Source: Chloroflexi bacterium TSY
GTDB lineage: Bacteria > Chloroflexota > Anaerolineae > Caldilineales > Caldilineaceae
Direction: 5' to 3'
Length of the DNA: 64,000 nt
NCBI GenBank assembly: GCA_019217005.1
Contig: JAHBNG010000039.1
Coordinates: 1-64,000, forward strand
A program made the position numbers and the translations under genes. The notes below the pieces were generated by a model. That model was not told the DNA's origin, did not search any database, and saw nothing but the letters and a program-made list of their open reading frames with translations. Positions 57,142-64,000 of this stretch are shown piece by piece (position 1 is the stretch's first letter; each line of letters starts with the position of its first letter).

Positions 57142-58713
57142 ATGTCGGGCACATCTCCTACTTATAACCGTTCATCCAGTTCTTCCACTCTTGTACCGGC
57201 GCAAAAGAGTCGATACTCTAATGGAGAACCTGGTTTGATGACGCGCATGCTGCTGATTTGCCATGCTGAAGGTATGCACAATCGTTATTCTTCACTTTTA
57301 AATGATGATTTAGTCGACGAGAGTGGCCTAACCGCCGTGGGCTGGGAACAATCAAATGCTGTGGCAGACTGGTTAAAACGGTATGAGTCCGTCGACATTC
57401 TGGCGAGTGGACGACAACTTCACAGCCGACTAACGGCCCAGCGTATCGGGCAAGCACTTGGATTGCCTGTAACAGTTGCCCAGGAATTGCCGGCTAGACT
57501 GAGTATGGATTTGGCGTTTCCTGATATTGATACGCCACCTGATGAACTTGACCCCGAGATTCATACAAGCACTCATAATGCTGTTGTCGAACCATATGTT
57601 GAATTCCACCACGCCTTAATCTCGACACTGACGAAGCTTCTAAGTGAACATATTGGGCAAACAATTGCTGTCGTCACAAGCGAAAGCGCAATTGCGACTG
57701 TTTTGCGTCACTTCTTTGGTGCTCACAGGCTCCAAGTAAGAGTTGACCACACGAGTTTATCTGAAATTGACCACGAAAATGGTCAGTGGTCTTTGCGCTA
57801 CGTCAATCGCACAGAACATATTCCACGTCGTCCACGCGAACGTAGTCACACAAACACACAACTAGCCCTCACTGTTAGCGAGGATGAGGATTTGACGTTG
57901 ATCGCACAGGTGTATAATGAGATGGCACGCAGTTTGAGACAGAACCATCGTCTTTCTTCTTCGGGGCGTATGCAGGGAGAATGGGGAGATGCAATACTGA
58001 ACCCAACTGAAACCATGCGGATTCAAAGTCTAATTCGGTATGCTGGCTTTCCTTTAAATTCACGTGTTCTAGATGTCGGCAGTGGCACGGGTCAATTGGC
58101 ATTAGCCCTGGCCCAGGCAGGGATTCAAGAGGTGGTTGGTATTGATGTAAGTCTCGCAATGTTAGAATACGCAGAATATATGCGTTTAAACAATCCTCCA
58201 TCGATTGTTCGATCAGTGAGTTTCCGTCTCGCACCAGCTCAACTCATGCCGTTTCGCAATGGGCGCTTTGAAGCAGTCGTTTGCCGTTTGGTCCTCAATC
58301 ATGCACGGCATCCAGAGACGATCTTGCGTGAAATGGCACGCGTGATGGTGCCAGGGGGAATGTTGGTTTTGGCCGACTTACTAACAGCTGAAGATCCGGT
58401 CAAACGTGCCACCCACAATGCGATTGAATCACGACGCAATCCAAGCCATATCGCGGCGCACACAGCTGATCAATATCGGGCATTAGTCGTCGATGCCGGT
58501 CTAGAGATTATTTCTGAGCAGGAGATTATCTTTGAGCGCGAACTTGAAGAATGGATTGCATCAATGATTGTTGATGCAACGGATCGTGCTGCGGTACGCG
58601 AGATGGTGGAAGCGGGTTTGGAAACCGACGCCGCTGGAATAAATGCCAGACGAGTGGGAGACCGATTAATTTTCGATCAGCGCATCAATTATTTGAAAGT
58701 ACGCAAGCTTTGA
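57142..58713 (+). CDS. histidine-phosphatase-like / SAM methyltransferase fusion
   Basis: A 523-residue two-domain protein. Residues ~30-215 resemble the phosphoglycerate-mutase superfamily: LLICHAEGMHNRYSSLLNDD, LTAVGWEQSNAVADWL, LASGRQLHSRLTAQRIGQAL, VVTSESAIATVLRHFF. The usual R-H-G catalytic motif reads C-H-A, so the His is kept but its Arg and Gly partners are lost; phosphatase activity is doubtful. Residues ~290-440 form a class I methyltransferase: VLDVGSGTGQLALALAQAGI, VGIDVSLAMLEYAE, MARVMVPGGMLVLADLL, UbiE-like. The substrate is unknown. Together with the next gene (SIS protein, 78 bp downstream, same strand) it may form a small operon. Confidence 0.8.
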   Translation: MSGTSPTYNRSSSSSTLVPAQKSRYSNGEPGLMTRMLLICHAEGMHNRYSSLLNDDLVDESGLTAVGWEQSNAVADWLKRYESVDILASGRQLHSRLTAQRIGQALGLPVTVAQELPARLSMDLAFPDIDTPPDELDPEIHTSTHNAVVEPYVEFHHALISTLTKLLSEHIGQTIAVVTSESAIATVLRHFFGAHRLQVRVDHTSLSEIDHENGQWSLRYVNRTEHIPRRPRERSHTNTQLALTVSEDEDLTLIAQVYNEMARSLRQNHRLSSSGRMQGEWGDAILNPTETMRIQSLIRYAGFPLNSRVLDVGSGTGQLALALAQAGIQEVVGIDVSLAMLEYAEYMRLNNPPSIVRSVSFRLAPAQLMPFRNGRFEAVVCRLVLNHARHPETILREMARVMVPGGMLVLADLLTAEDPVKRATHNAIESRRNPSHIAAHTADQYRALVVDAGLEIISEQEIIFERELEEWIASMIVDATDRAAVREMVEAGLETDAAGINARRVGDRLIFDQRINYLKVRKL

Positions 58714-58791
58714 GTATCTGAGCACGAAGCATCGTTCTCTATTTGGCAAGAAGCAGGGAATTGGTCTGACTGATAAGTCTTTGAGGAAATT

Positions 58792-59895
58792 GTGGTGAAA
58801 CCGATTGATCAAACATTCTTGTTTTCCGAGATCCATGAGCAGCCTCGGGTCTTAAAAACACTGTTGCAACATGAGCAGCAGAACATACGGGCACTTGCAC
58901 ACGATATAAAGAATCGCGAAATACGACACGTGGCCATTGCGGCGCGAGGGACGAGTGACAATGCTGGACGGTATGCGAAGTATCTCCTTGGTGCCATGAA
59001 TCAATTGACCGTCTCCTTAGCAACACCCAGTCTTTTTACGATATATGAGCAACCCCCCCTTTTTCACCACACCCTTGTTCTTGGCATTAGTCAAAGCGGC
59101 CAAAGCCCAGATATTATCTCAGTTCTTACAGAAGCTCGCCGACAGGGAACTCTGACAGCTGTAATAACGAACACCATCTCTTCTCCGCTTGCACAGCAGG
59201 CCGACCACGTTATCAATATCCACGCAAATGCCGAACGCTCAGTTGCTGCCACGAAAAGCTACACGAGCCAACTCATGGCAATTGCGCTGCTCAGCGCAAC
59301 CCTTGCTGGTGAAGCAAAGATGATAGATGCACTTGAACGGATTCCTCATGAAATTGCCACCACCCTACAATTAAACGAACGAATTCGCACAAATACAGCA
59401 AATGATAACCTGCTTATCACTGGGCGCAATGCGGCCCAAGTAGCACAGCGTTTTCGCTACATGCGTGAATGTGTCGTGATTGGACGGGGCTTCAATTATG
59501 CAACGGCATTTGAGTTGGCCTTGAAATTAAAGGAATTAACCTATACACTCGTTGAACCATATAGCAGCGCCGATTTTTTACATGGCCCACTTGCGCTTGT
59601 GGAGAGTGGCTTTCCCGTCATTGTCATCGCACCATCAGGAAAAATGCTACCACAATTACAATCATTCATTGCCGAATTGCAGCGACATCAAGCTGAAATA
59701 TTGGTGATCAGCGATGATCAATCTACGTTAGACCAAGCCCATGTCCCGCTTCCATTGCCTGGCGGGATTCCAGAATGGCTGTCGCCTATGATCGCCATCG
59801 TCCCTGGTCAGCTATTGGCTATGTATTTAGCCTATGCACGTCATTACGATCCAGATCAACCGCGGTCGTTGCAAAAGGTTACAGAGACGAAGTAA
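58792..59895 (+). CDS. SIS-domain sugar-phosphate isomerase-like protein (GlmS C-terminal type)
   Basis: A 367-residue protein with two sugar-isomerase (SIS) domains as in the isomerase half of GlmS but no glutaminase domain: [38 protein letters not shown] and [15 protein letters not shown] in the first domain; [20 protein letters not shown] and [15 protein letters not shown] in the second. Such proteins act as amino-sugar deaminase/isomerases or transcriptional partners in aminosugar use. The start is GTG with GAGGA upstream (a second GTG follows at 58795). No PTS or nag genes are adjacent. Confidence 0.85.
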   Translation: MVKPIDQTFLFSEIHEQPRVLKTLLQHEQQNIRALAHDIKNREIRHVAIAARGTSDNAGRYAKYLLGAMNQLTVSLATPSLFTIYEQPPLFHHTLVLGISQSGQSPDIISVLTEARRQGTLTAVITNTISSPLAQQADHVINIHANAERSVAATKSYTSQLMAIALLSATLAGEAKMIDALERIPHEIATTLQLNERIRTNTANDNLLITGRNAAQVAQRFRYMRECVVIGRGFNYATAFELALKLKELTYTLVEPYSSADFLHGPLALVESGFPVIVIAPSGKMLPQLQSFIAELQRHQAEILVISDDQSTLDQAHVPLPLPGGIPEWLSPMIAIVPGQLLAMYLAYARHYDPDQPRSLQKVTETK

Positions 59896-59925
59896 GCGGG
59901 AAGCGGATCCGGACGATAAAATACC

Positions 59926-60060
59926 TAAGGAATGGGAATTTAATAACTTGTCAGTTTGTGCGAGAGTAGAGACTGAGAGATTAGAGATTACAAGGGCCGA
60001 ATCTCTCTATCTCTACTCTCACAATCTCCAATTGTCCAAGTTATTTACGGCCCATTCCTA
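59926..60060. mobile_element. 135-bp MITE (MITE-135), uninterrupted copy
   Basis: Starts TAAGGAATGGGAATTTAATA and ends GTTATTTACGGCCCATTCCT, with inverted ends AGGAATGGG / CCCATTCCT. It is the empty-site counterpart of the nested element at 35581-35936. It fills the gap between the SIS gene and the convergent ybaK-like gene. Confidence 0.85.
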
Positions 60061-60086
60061 AACGTCTCTAAAAGACCAACCGCTAG

Positions 60087-60560
60087 CTACAGAACAACCA
60101 GATGTGCACGAGTCAAATGAATTAGATCGTCAACAGCAATTTCTAGGTTAACCCCACGTTGTCCAGCACTGACGGCTATTGACTGAAAGTCCTTGGCACG
60201 TTGATCGAGGTAAATTGAAAATCCCTTGTTGATTAATGCCAAAGGGCTAATGCCGCCCGTCTGCAACCCAGTCAGATTTTCTGCTTGTTCATGGCTTGCC
60301 ATTTTAACCTTTTTTGCTTTGATTGCTTTGGCAAAATTCTTGAGGTTGAGAATGTCAGGTCCCGGCATGACAACGAGCATCGGTTTCGATTTCGGTCCAT
60401 CCAGGAGTGTAACCAAGGTCTTGAAGACTTGCTCTGGTGGTAAACCAATGGCCTCGGCGACTTCAACTGCGGATTGCACACCGCTTTCATAATCGTATTG
60501 ATAGACTTGATAGGCCACCCGTTTATTATCTAAGAAGCGCGTTACATTATTTTTGAACAT
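60087..60560 (-). CDS. ybaK: Cys-tRNA(Pro) deacylase, YbaK/EbsC family
   Basis: A 157-residue editing protein that hydrolyses mischarged Cys-tRNA-Pro (related members edit Ala- or Ser-tRNAs). Family landmarks: VAEAIGLPPEQVFKTLV, the conserved Lys-containing FAKAIKAKKVKMAS, GLQTGGISPLALINKG and AVSAGQRGVNLEI. The G-x-x-x-P loop (GGISPLAL) is the substrate-binding signature. Full length for YbaK. Confidence 0.9.
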   Translation of the reverse strand: MFKNNVTRFLDNKRVAYQVYQYDYESGVQSAVEVAEAIGLPPEQVFKTLVTLLDGPKSKPMLVVMPGPDILNLKNFAKAIKAKKVKMASHEQAENLTGLQTGGISPLALINKGFSIYLDQRAKDFQSIAVSAGQRGVNLEIAVDDLIHLTRAHLVVL

Positions 60561-60623
60561 CTATCACCCCGGTATGAGCAAGAAAGTACGTTTTCAAGAT
60601 GAGCATATTTTTTGTATATGATC

Positions 60624-61685
60624 TCAGCGCTCAGGCAAATGTACTACCAAAACCATATTCGTGGCTTGGACAATTGGTAGCACAGTTTCCACCAAACCTA
60701 TCAACTCTTGAAGATTGATGCCATTGGCTGCCAATGTCGCCCATACACCGAGCTGGTCTGCGAGCTCTAGTACATTCTGCATTTCACCATCTTTCCACCC
60801 GATGTGTGGCAGCATTTTTCCATTTAGCCCCAGAAATATGCCGTCTACATTTGTAGAGATGTAGATCTGCGATATATTCGACGCAATTAAGCTTTGAACC
60901 ACTTGCGGCCGCAATCGCAGAGCCGTCCATGGAAAGAAAGGAGCGAGCACCATATATTCCTCATCTGTCATACCGCTGACCGTCCAACTCCCATCAGCTT
61001 GATAATAGACAGGAATATAGGCTTCAGGCTGTCGTCCTACCGAGGATAAGAATTTATCAAGCAACCGTTCTGCTGTTTGCCCTGTCTCTGCATCTCCTGG
61101 AACCAATGGAATGATTGCATGACTAGATTGGACAGGAAACCGTATCGTGACAGCAATGCCTAGTTGTCTGACAAGGGGAAGCACTTTTTCTAGAATGGGT
61201 TGACTCCCACCAAGTAATTGAATTGTCTGAGCTGAGGCCTTCAATGATTGATCATCCCATTTTAACGAAGGAAGCGAGAGCCCATTTACGATGATTTCTG
61301 GACCCGTGAGCCGATTATTTATTTGTATGTGCTGAATGTTGTTTTCAAGCACAAAATCGAGTGTTCCTTGCGTTAATATCAATGATGCTAGTCCACCCGG
61401 AATCATCAATTCTACCAATGGTTCGATGGGCATGTCCCCAAAGCTGACATTGCCCTGCGTATCATATTCGATCATAAGAGCAGGCAAATCGACAAAAAGA
61501 TCGATTTGATCCGCCAACGGATCCATTTCACCAGAGCCAAGACGCGGTGTACAAGCAACCACAAATGGCAGAACAGCAACCACGAAGGTTCCCCAAAGAA
61601 GTTTCCACCTCTGTCTCTGTATCCAGAAGTGGGATATGATTGTTCTGGGTTGGTTTAGCATTTGCAGAAGTTCGTTACCATACAT
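60624..61685 (-). CDS. putative lipoprotein of unknown function
   Basis: A 353-residue protein. A hydrophobic segment at residues ~30-45 ends in a lipobox-like VLPFVVAC, so it is probably lipid-anchored outside the membrane; the 30 residues before it are unusually long for a signal n-region. The remainder repeats segments resembling one another (GNVSFGDMPIEPLVELMIPG, LNGKMLPHIGWKDGEMQNVL), suggesting an internally duplicated fold. I do not recognise a named family. Confidence 0.6.
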   Translation of the reverse strand: MYGNELLQMLNQPRTIISHFWIQRQRWKLLWGTFVVAVLPFVVACTPRLGSGEMDPLADQIDLFVDLPALMIEYDTQGNVSFGDMPIEPLVELMIPGGLASLILTQGTLDFVLENNIQHIQINNRLTGPEIIVNGLSLPSLKWDDQSLKASAQTIQLLGGSQPILEKVLPLVRQLGIAVTIRFPVQSSHAIIPLVPGDAETGQTAERLLDKFLSSVGRQPEAYIPVYYQADGSWTVSGMTDEEYMVLAPFFPWTALRLRPQVVQSLIASNISQIYISTNVDGIFLGLNGKMLPHIGWKDGEMQNVLELADQLGVWATLAANGINLQELIGLVETVLPIVQATNMVLVVHLPER

Positions 61686-62254
61686 GATTCACTCCAGCTA
61701 TTGTCAGGATAAGAAGGTCATACGGTCACATTACTGTGATTTTATCGTTACGCAATAGAAGTGTCAAAACTTACAAAATGGGCTCATCTATCACAAATAT
61801 GGAGCGAAAATAGTCCAATACAAAAGGCTCGCCGTTACCGACGAGCCTTTTGTATACCCAAACACCCAGAAGGAGAAAAAGAAGGAGAAAAAAGAGGAAA
61901 ATTGTTGTTGTGATATTAATATACCACGATTGAGGCTAAACAGATCTTTCAGGTTCCTGACAAACTACCTGACTCATCCAATGGCTCATGAGTCTTCTGT
62001 TCTCAATCTGTACAACGTAAGGACCAGTCATCATGACCGGTCCTCCGTATATGTCATATGAACGCCAGGAAGGCGAGAGTTCACCACGCTTCATAAATAC
62101 TTTGCATGTAAGCCAGCGAAACCCCTCGACACGCTAGAATCAATCCAGCGTTAAAGGCAGTATCTCATAGAGTCGCTGATGTTTCTGGTCGCTTGACCTA
62201 TCCTTCATTGTCTCACTTTCAACGGCGATTGGACCGTAAGATTTCCGTATGGTC
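61686..62254. other. intergenic region with terminator
   Basis: 569 bp between two minus-strand genes. It holds the 14-bp terminator hairpin at 61818-61855 and a weaker hairpin GGACCAGTCA / TGACCGGTCC at 62021-62043 with one mismatch. No gene is supported. Confidence 0.5.
61818..61855. terminator. intrinsic terminator
   Basis: ATACAAAAGGCTCG, a 10-base loop, then the exact 14-bp complement with TTTTGTAT. On the minus strand it lies about 400 bp beyond the stop at 62255 and upstream of the lipoprotein gene, so it can end transcription from the peptidase-like gene. Confidence 0.8.
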
Positions 62255-63562
62255 TCAGTCTGAAGAGGGAGAGATAGAAATGGATGGGTGATATTTCTGG
62301 TATAGGGATTGATTCCAATCGAGCTCGAATTGTTCTGCTGGGAGTTCGAAGACAGCAGGGATGAGTGACATCCATGTCTCATGGTCAGAAAATGCTTGAA
62401 GCAAAGCGGGGATCTTGTGGCGACCATAAGTATTTAGGGCATAGTCAATGACTGACTCTGTCGCAATATAGTGCCACATGATATTTTCTTGGTTTGGCTG
62501 CATGAAGTACTCTGAGGACGTTACACTTGATAACGAAAGAGGTAGTCGTTTGTGACTGTTCCGTTTGAAAAGCCGTTCTGCTTGTTCATGCCAAGGTGCC
62601 CGTTGGCCAAGTATGTCGGTGCGCAACCATCCAGTAAATCCCCATATGACATTTTCCCACTGATACTGGTTCCTGTTGCGGTAGTTGGACATTGCTTCGG
62701 TGACCGCTCGATATGTTAAACGACTCATGATGTAGTGATGAATAAATTCCGCGTCTGACATCGTTGCAGGGATTAGAGAGAGTTGTGGAGATGTGAACTC
62801 AAGTCGATTTCCGATTGTTTGCCGTCTACCAACGTCATTAGGCATCAACGCAATGATCAACTTGTCGGCGGGCTGCGGTGCCTCCAACCCTAAGATTTTG
62901 TAAAGCTCAACATATTCTTGCTCAATCTGCTGGGCAATAGTGTTGATGGTGGTGGCATCTCTGTCGCGAAATTCGAACTGGAGATGGGCAGTGTCAAATG
63001 TACGACGGACTCCCCAATACTGTAGCGCTGGAATCGTGCGCATCCATCCTGCTGATGTTTCATGATAAAATCGAGTTTCGCGATAAGGGCTTGAAAGCCA
63101 CCAACGACCAGAAGGACGATCAAACCGGACGTAAGCGAGAGACAAATTGTCGATTCGTTCTGTGTCAAGCAACGTTGGAGTATAAGTCTGATCCGAATGT
63201 TGCCCTTGTTGCCAATTGATCCGCCACGATTGGCGTACGCTTGCCGCAACCTGCGGGTCCACCAATTCTTGAAAAAGAGCAAGATCATTCGTTTCCCATG
63301 CTTTCTCTTCTTGCGCCAACGCCATTGCAATCCCTCTTTGGACCCGCACACCATCGCTTTGGGGCGGCAATGGCGGACGGCTGGTCAGGAGCATCATGGC
63401 CGCCACGGTGAGAATTAAGCACCGAATGGACTGACTCGTTAACTGGAGCTCCGTCAAATGTTTCGACTTGCGATTCTCGATAGTCTGACGAACCCGTTTT
63501 GAATTCTTCAGGTATTCGGCTTCATCAATTGTCCAATTCAGTTGAATCCGTTGATGCGTCAT
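62255..63562 (-). CDS. peptidase-MA-like membrane protein lacking HExxH
   Basis: 435 residues from ATG 63562 (MTHQRIQLNWTIDE), which lies 4 bases after the stop of the preceding methyltransferase gene; an upstream start at 63640 would overlap that gene. A single membrane segment (IRCLILTVAAMMLLTS) follows ~55 cytosolic residues, so most of the protein is extracytoplasmic. The arrangement (a ~100-residue NTF2-like stretch, then a helical domain) resembles peptidase-MA-like proteins common in Chloroflexota, but the expected HExxH zinc motif is replaced by IHHYIMSRLTYRAV, so it is probably catalytically inactive or only distantly related. Confidence 0.6.
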   Translation of the reverse strand: MTHQRIQLNWTIDEAEYLKNSKRVRQTIENRKSKHLTELQLTSQSIRCLILTVAAMMLLTSRPPLPPQSDGVRVQRGIAMALAQEEKAWETNDLALFQELVDPQVAASVRQSWRINWQQGQHSDQTYTPTLLDTERIDNLSLAYVRFDRPSGRWWLSSPYRETRFYHETSAGWMRTIPALQYWGVRRTFDTAHLQFEFRDRDATTINTIAQQIEQEYVELYKILGLEAPQPADKLIIALMPNDVGRRQTIGNRLEFTSPQLSLIPATMSDAEFIHHYIMSRLTYRAVTEAMSNYRNRNQYQWENVIWGFTGWLRTDILGQRAPWHEQAERLFKRNSHKRLPLSLSSVTSSEYFMQPNQENIMWHYIATESVIDYALNTYGRHKIPALLQAFSDHETWMSLIPAVFELPAEQFELDWNQSLYQKYHPSISISPSSD

Positions 63563-63566
63563 AAGA

Positions 63567-64000
63567 TTAGCTATCTTTCTTCTGGAGAACGAATATGCCT
63601 GGAAAAAGTCCACCTGTATCGACAATGCGTACATGAACAATATTCAAATTCAGACCGCGTAATGCTTTGTTGACTGCATTACGCTTCCAAACCAGCATTG
63701 CAATACGCCCGCCTGGTTCCAGGATTGTTTCAGCCCCATGGAGAAAATCTCGAAATAAACTCGTGAAATTGACGTTTGCGCCGAGAACTTTCCCGAACGG
63801 AGGGTTTGTGACAATTGCACGGATGCTATTGGCTGCATGAATTTCTGAAATATCGCGGGCATCTGCTTGTTTCAGGATCAATCGGTCAGCAAAACCCGCC
63901 GCAGAGAGGTTGCCTTGAGTCCATTCCACTGGTTTTTCATATCGATCGCTACCGTATAGAATATAGGAGGGAAGACATGTAGCTGCCTCAAGCAAAATTG
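63567..64000 (-). CDS. RNA N2-guanine methyltransferase-like protein, partial
   Basis: The frame is open to the window edge, so the start is missing. The visible ~143 residues match the catalytic domain of THUMP-type methyltransferases (TrmN/Trm14, RlmL-like): the catalytic motif AIVTNPPFGKVLG (N-P-P-F), an acidic SAM-contact region (LILKQADARDIS) and LEPGGRIAMLVWKR. These enzymes make N2-methylguanosine in tRNA or rRNA. It is followed 4 bp later by the membrane protein gene, so the two are co-transcribed. Confidence 0.8.
   Translation of the reverse strand, partial: ILLEAATCLPSYILYGSDRYEKPVEWTQGNLSAAGFADRLILKQADARDISEIHAANSIRAIVTNPPFGKVLGANVNFTSLFRDFLHGAETILEPGGRIAMLVWKRNAVNKALRGLNLNIVHVRIVDTGGLFPGIFVLQKKDS

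Overview
The window looks like a chromosomal segment of a bacterium, most likely a Chloroflexota (filamentous Anaerolineae/Caldilineae-like) lineage. That is an inference from overall character: MalT/LAL-type LuxR regulators, Pro/Thr-rich SH3 lipoproteins, an EF-G-like second copy, a PurS-fused PurL with separate PurQ, and a very heavy load of insertion sequences and miniature inverted-repeat elements (MITEs). No rRNA, tRNA or CRISPR array was seen, so the phylum is not proven.

Layout. 1-10.1 kb is a cell-surface and mobile region: the 3' end of a frameshifted RHS protein, a pyruvyltransferase-glycosyltransferase fusion, an IS4-type element, a 155-bp MITE, a PqqD-like protein with an exported-domain partner, and GT2 glycosyltransferases (one frameshifted). 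10.1-27.3 kb is an accessory graveyard: three copies of one 1.5-kb IS, an IS with a taste for poly-A tracts, an IS630 element, and several host genes broken by them (a LuxR/MalT-like regulator, a LarA-like gene, an adenosine-deaminase-like gene, a PAS histidine kinase). An intact YjjG-like phosphatase and a sulfatase sit among them. 27.6-29.9 kb is maeB. 30.1-41.2 kb is a complete-looking purine cluster, purL-purQ-purC-purE-purK-purF-purD-purM, with all reading frames intact but four junctions or ends occupied by MITEs or transposons. 41.2-43.6 kb is an unusual element whose single gene, once a MITE and one extra G are removed, encodes a 677-residue protein with two complete tyrosine-recombinase domains in tandem. 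43.9-51.1 kb carries an SH3 lipoprotein gene followed (on the minus strand) by serA, argS and polA. 51.4-64 kb holds a membrane GT2 synthase, an Hpt protein, an EF-G paralogue, a histidine-phosphatase/methyltransferase fusion, a SIS-domain sugar isomerase-like protein, a YbaK-type deacylase, a lipoprotein, a peptidase-MA-like membrane protein and the 3' part of an RNA methyltransferase gene.

How it fits together. Genes at 30-41 kb convert PRPP to late purine intermediates (PurF, PurD, PurL/PurQ, PurM, PurK, PurE, PurC; PurN, PurB and PurH are not here). maeB, serA and argS are central metabolism and translation; polA and the EF-G paralogue are housekeeping. The most distinctive content is the mobile layer. 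At least eight repeat families can be defined from the sequence with terminal inverted repeats and, in several cases, exact target duplications. One MITE family (217-219 bp, GAC duplication) shares its termini and target duplication with the double-recombinase element, which makes that element a candidate for its autonomous parent. Housekeeping genes are open throughout while mobile and surface genes carry many indels, including 2- and 4-base changes outside homopolymers, so most breaks look biological, although single-base homopolymer breaks could be sequencing errors.
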